Of a DNA stretch of 64,000 bases, positions 63,153-64,000 are shown in pieces. Each line of letters starts with the position of its first letter. The first letter of the stretch is position 1. This DNA is from Paraburkholderia franconis (GTDB lineage: Bacteria > Pseudomonadota > Gammaproteobacteria > Burkholderiales > Burkholderiaceae): positions 30,990 through 94,989 of the forward strand of contig NZ_WHNP01000033.1 of the NCBI RefSeq assembly GCF_009362735.1, read 5' to 3'. The notes under the pieces were generated by a model. That model had not been told where the DNA came from, did not search any database, and was given only the letters and a program-made list of their open reading frames with translations. The position numbers and the translations under genes were made by a program.

Positions 63153-63184
63153 CGATTCGGCAAGCTTTTCCCCGGCCGTACTGC

Positions 63185-63337
63185 TCAGCTTTTTCCTGAA
63201 TGGCGTAGATGTTTAATCGCCAATATGCACGCCGCCGGGAAATGAACCACGCCGAATCCCACGACCAGCACGAGCCACGGCGAAGCAACCGACCCGAATA
63301 CCATCGCGCTGACCGCACCGAAAAGAATGCCCACGAC
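63185..63337 (-). pseudogene. C-terminal remnant of a membrane protein, cut by IS6-family insertion
   Basis: The last 50 codons of a gene remain: VVGILFGAVSAMVFGSVASP, WLVLVVGFGVVHFPAACILA and IKHLRHSGKS. Two hydrophobic helices are visible. The frame is broken exactly where the IS element begins (63338). It was upstream of the phosphoketolase gene, probably in one transcript. The family is not recognised. Confidence 0.7.
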
Positions 63338-64000
63338 GGCTCTGGTGCAAATAGGGTTGGCGATCAGTTAGAGTTGTCGTAGCAAAACGAACTGATAACC
63401 CGCGATGAGCAAGCTGAAGAGTCTGGATGAGTTGTTCGGTGGACGCCATTTTGATCGGGAGATCATCGTTCTGTGTGTTCGCTGGTACCTGCGGTACAAG
63501 CTCAGCCTACGCGATCTGGCCGAGATGATGGCCGAACGGGGTTTGTCGCTGGCTCACACGACGATCCTGCGCTGGGTGAGGCGTTATACGCCCGAGTTCG
63601 TCAAACGCTGGAACCGCTTTGCTACCCCTGCGGGTCGCTCGTGGCGTGTCGATGAGACCTGCCTGAAGATTCGTGGCAGGTGGGTCTACCTATACCGGGC
63701 GGTCGATCGGGCTGGCCAGACGGTGGACTTCATGCTCAGGGCGAGGCGCGAAGTGGGCGCGGCCAAAGCCTTTTTCAGCAAGGCGATCAGGCATCAGGGC
63801 CAGTCGCCGGAGATCATCACGCTCGATGGCTATGCTGCCTCGCACCGCGCGGTGCGCGAGATGATGGTCGATGGTTCGCTGCCTGAAGACACGAAGGTCC
63901 GGTCCTCGAAATACCTGAACAACCTGATCGAGCAGGACCATCGCCATATCAAATCCAGAACGAATGTGATGCTCGGCTTCAAACGGTTCAGAAACGCCGC
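63338..64000 (+). mobile_element. IS6-family insertion sequence, left part
   Basis: The element begins GGCTCTGGTGCAAA at 63338, resembling IS6-family terminal repeats such as GGCACTGTTGCAAA of IS26. The transposase starts 67 bases later and both run past the window end, so the right terminus and target duplication cannot be seen. Confidence 0.8.
63405..64000 (+). CDS. IS6-family transposase, 3' end outside window
   Basis: The visible 198 codons read LDELFGGRHFDREIIVLCVR, WYLRYKLSLRDLAEMMAERG, LSLAHTTILRWVRRYTPEF, and then the DDE catalytic core: Asp in SWRVDETCLKIRG, Asp in IITLDGYAASHRA and Glu in NNLIEQDHRHIKSR, followed by GFKRF. This is the IS6 family, which forms cointegrates and moves adjacent genes. 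The frame is intact to the window edge, so the element is probably active or recently so. It interrupts the membrane-protein gene upstream of the phosphoketolase. Confidence 0.93.
   Translation, partial: MSKLKSLDELFGGRHFDREIIVLCVRWYLRYKLSLRDLAEMMAERGLSLAHTTILRWVRRYTPEFVKRWNRFATPAGRSWRVDETCLKIRGRWVYLYRAVDRAGQTVDFMLRARREVGAAKAFFSKAIRHQGQSPEIITLDGYAASHRAVREMMVDGSLPEDTKVRSSKYLNNLIEQDHRHIKSRTNVMLGFKRFRNA

Noticed and set aside
1..64000. CRISPR arrays, tRNA or rRNA genes, replication origin
   Set aside because: No regularly spaced repeats, no tRNA-like cloverleaf and no rRNA or parAB/rep genes were recognised by eye. A tRNAscan-SE and Infernal run would settle the RNA question.

Overview
The window reads as a high-GC beta-proteobacterial replicon, most likely Paraburkholderia or Caballeronia (Burkholderiaceae). 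This rests on codon use, on the dense catabolic operons with TRAP, ABC and CaiB-type genes, and on a decayed copy (about 8640-8790) of an intergenic repeat I associate with Paraburkholderia. The mix of many accessory catabolic islands with plasmid and IS remnants would suit a second chromosome or megaplasmid, but no replication gene, rRNA or tRNA was seen.

Layout. (1) 1-8632: a plus-strand catabolic operon with a split two-subunit transketolase, an SDR, a TRAP transporter with a Tat-type binding protein, a second single-chain transketolase with an altered substrate pocket, and a D-2-hydroxyacid dehydrogenase. (2) 8633-15882: a decayed accessory region holding a deleted YhcG-type nuclease, stbB/stbC/trbM-like plasmid remnants, an IS110-type transposase fragment, an intact methyltransferase, an intact chrBA chromate-efflux pair, further chr and beta-propeller fragments, and a hydrolase with two frameshifts. 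(3) 16086-21346: a 1313-residue BTAD/cyclase-like/AAA regulator facing a ferritin-like diiron protein. (4) 21511-29382: an MFS transporter and a minus-strand six-gene operon for an unassigned CoA-thioester pathway (two MaoC-type, two CaiB-type, an HMG-CoA-lyase-type, and a degenerate HTH-citrate-synthase-type protein). The two promoter regions share an identical 28-base operator-like sequence. (5) 29607-32257: an Ldh-type dehydrogenase and UxaA-type dehydratase pair.

(6) 32691-42850: a complete 2-aminoethylphosphonate (AEP) locus. It has a GntR regulator, phnW transaminase, a three-gene ABC importer, phnA phosphonoacetate hydrolase and phnY phosphonoacetaldehyde dehydrogenase. An alanine dehydrogenase ends the phnA-phnY operon and would regenerate the pyruvate consumed by PhnW. 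A TTGTTGACAA palindrome lies before both the regulator and phnA. (7) 42998-56368: a CBS-domain gene, then an eight-gene operon joining an osmoprotectant-type ABC importer to a nitrilase, acyl-CoA dehydrogenase, acyl-CoA ligase and enoyl-CoA hydratase. A GlxA-type regulator, an amidase, a RidA and a DadA-like oxidase follow. I infer uptake and CoA-dependent breakdown of a quaternary-amine acid. (8) 56466-60463: a secreted Cys-type sulfatase, a membrane-anchored formylglycine-generating enzyme and a LysR regulator. (9) 60582-64000: a phosphoketolase, a membrane-protein gene cut by an IS6-family element, and the element's transposase running off the window.

Most genes look intact and are packed in operons with 4-base stop/start overlaps. 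Decay is confined mainly to 8.6-15.9 kb, at about 32.3-32.5 kb, and at the IS6 junction.
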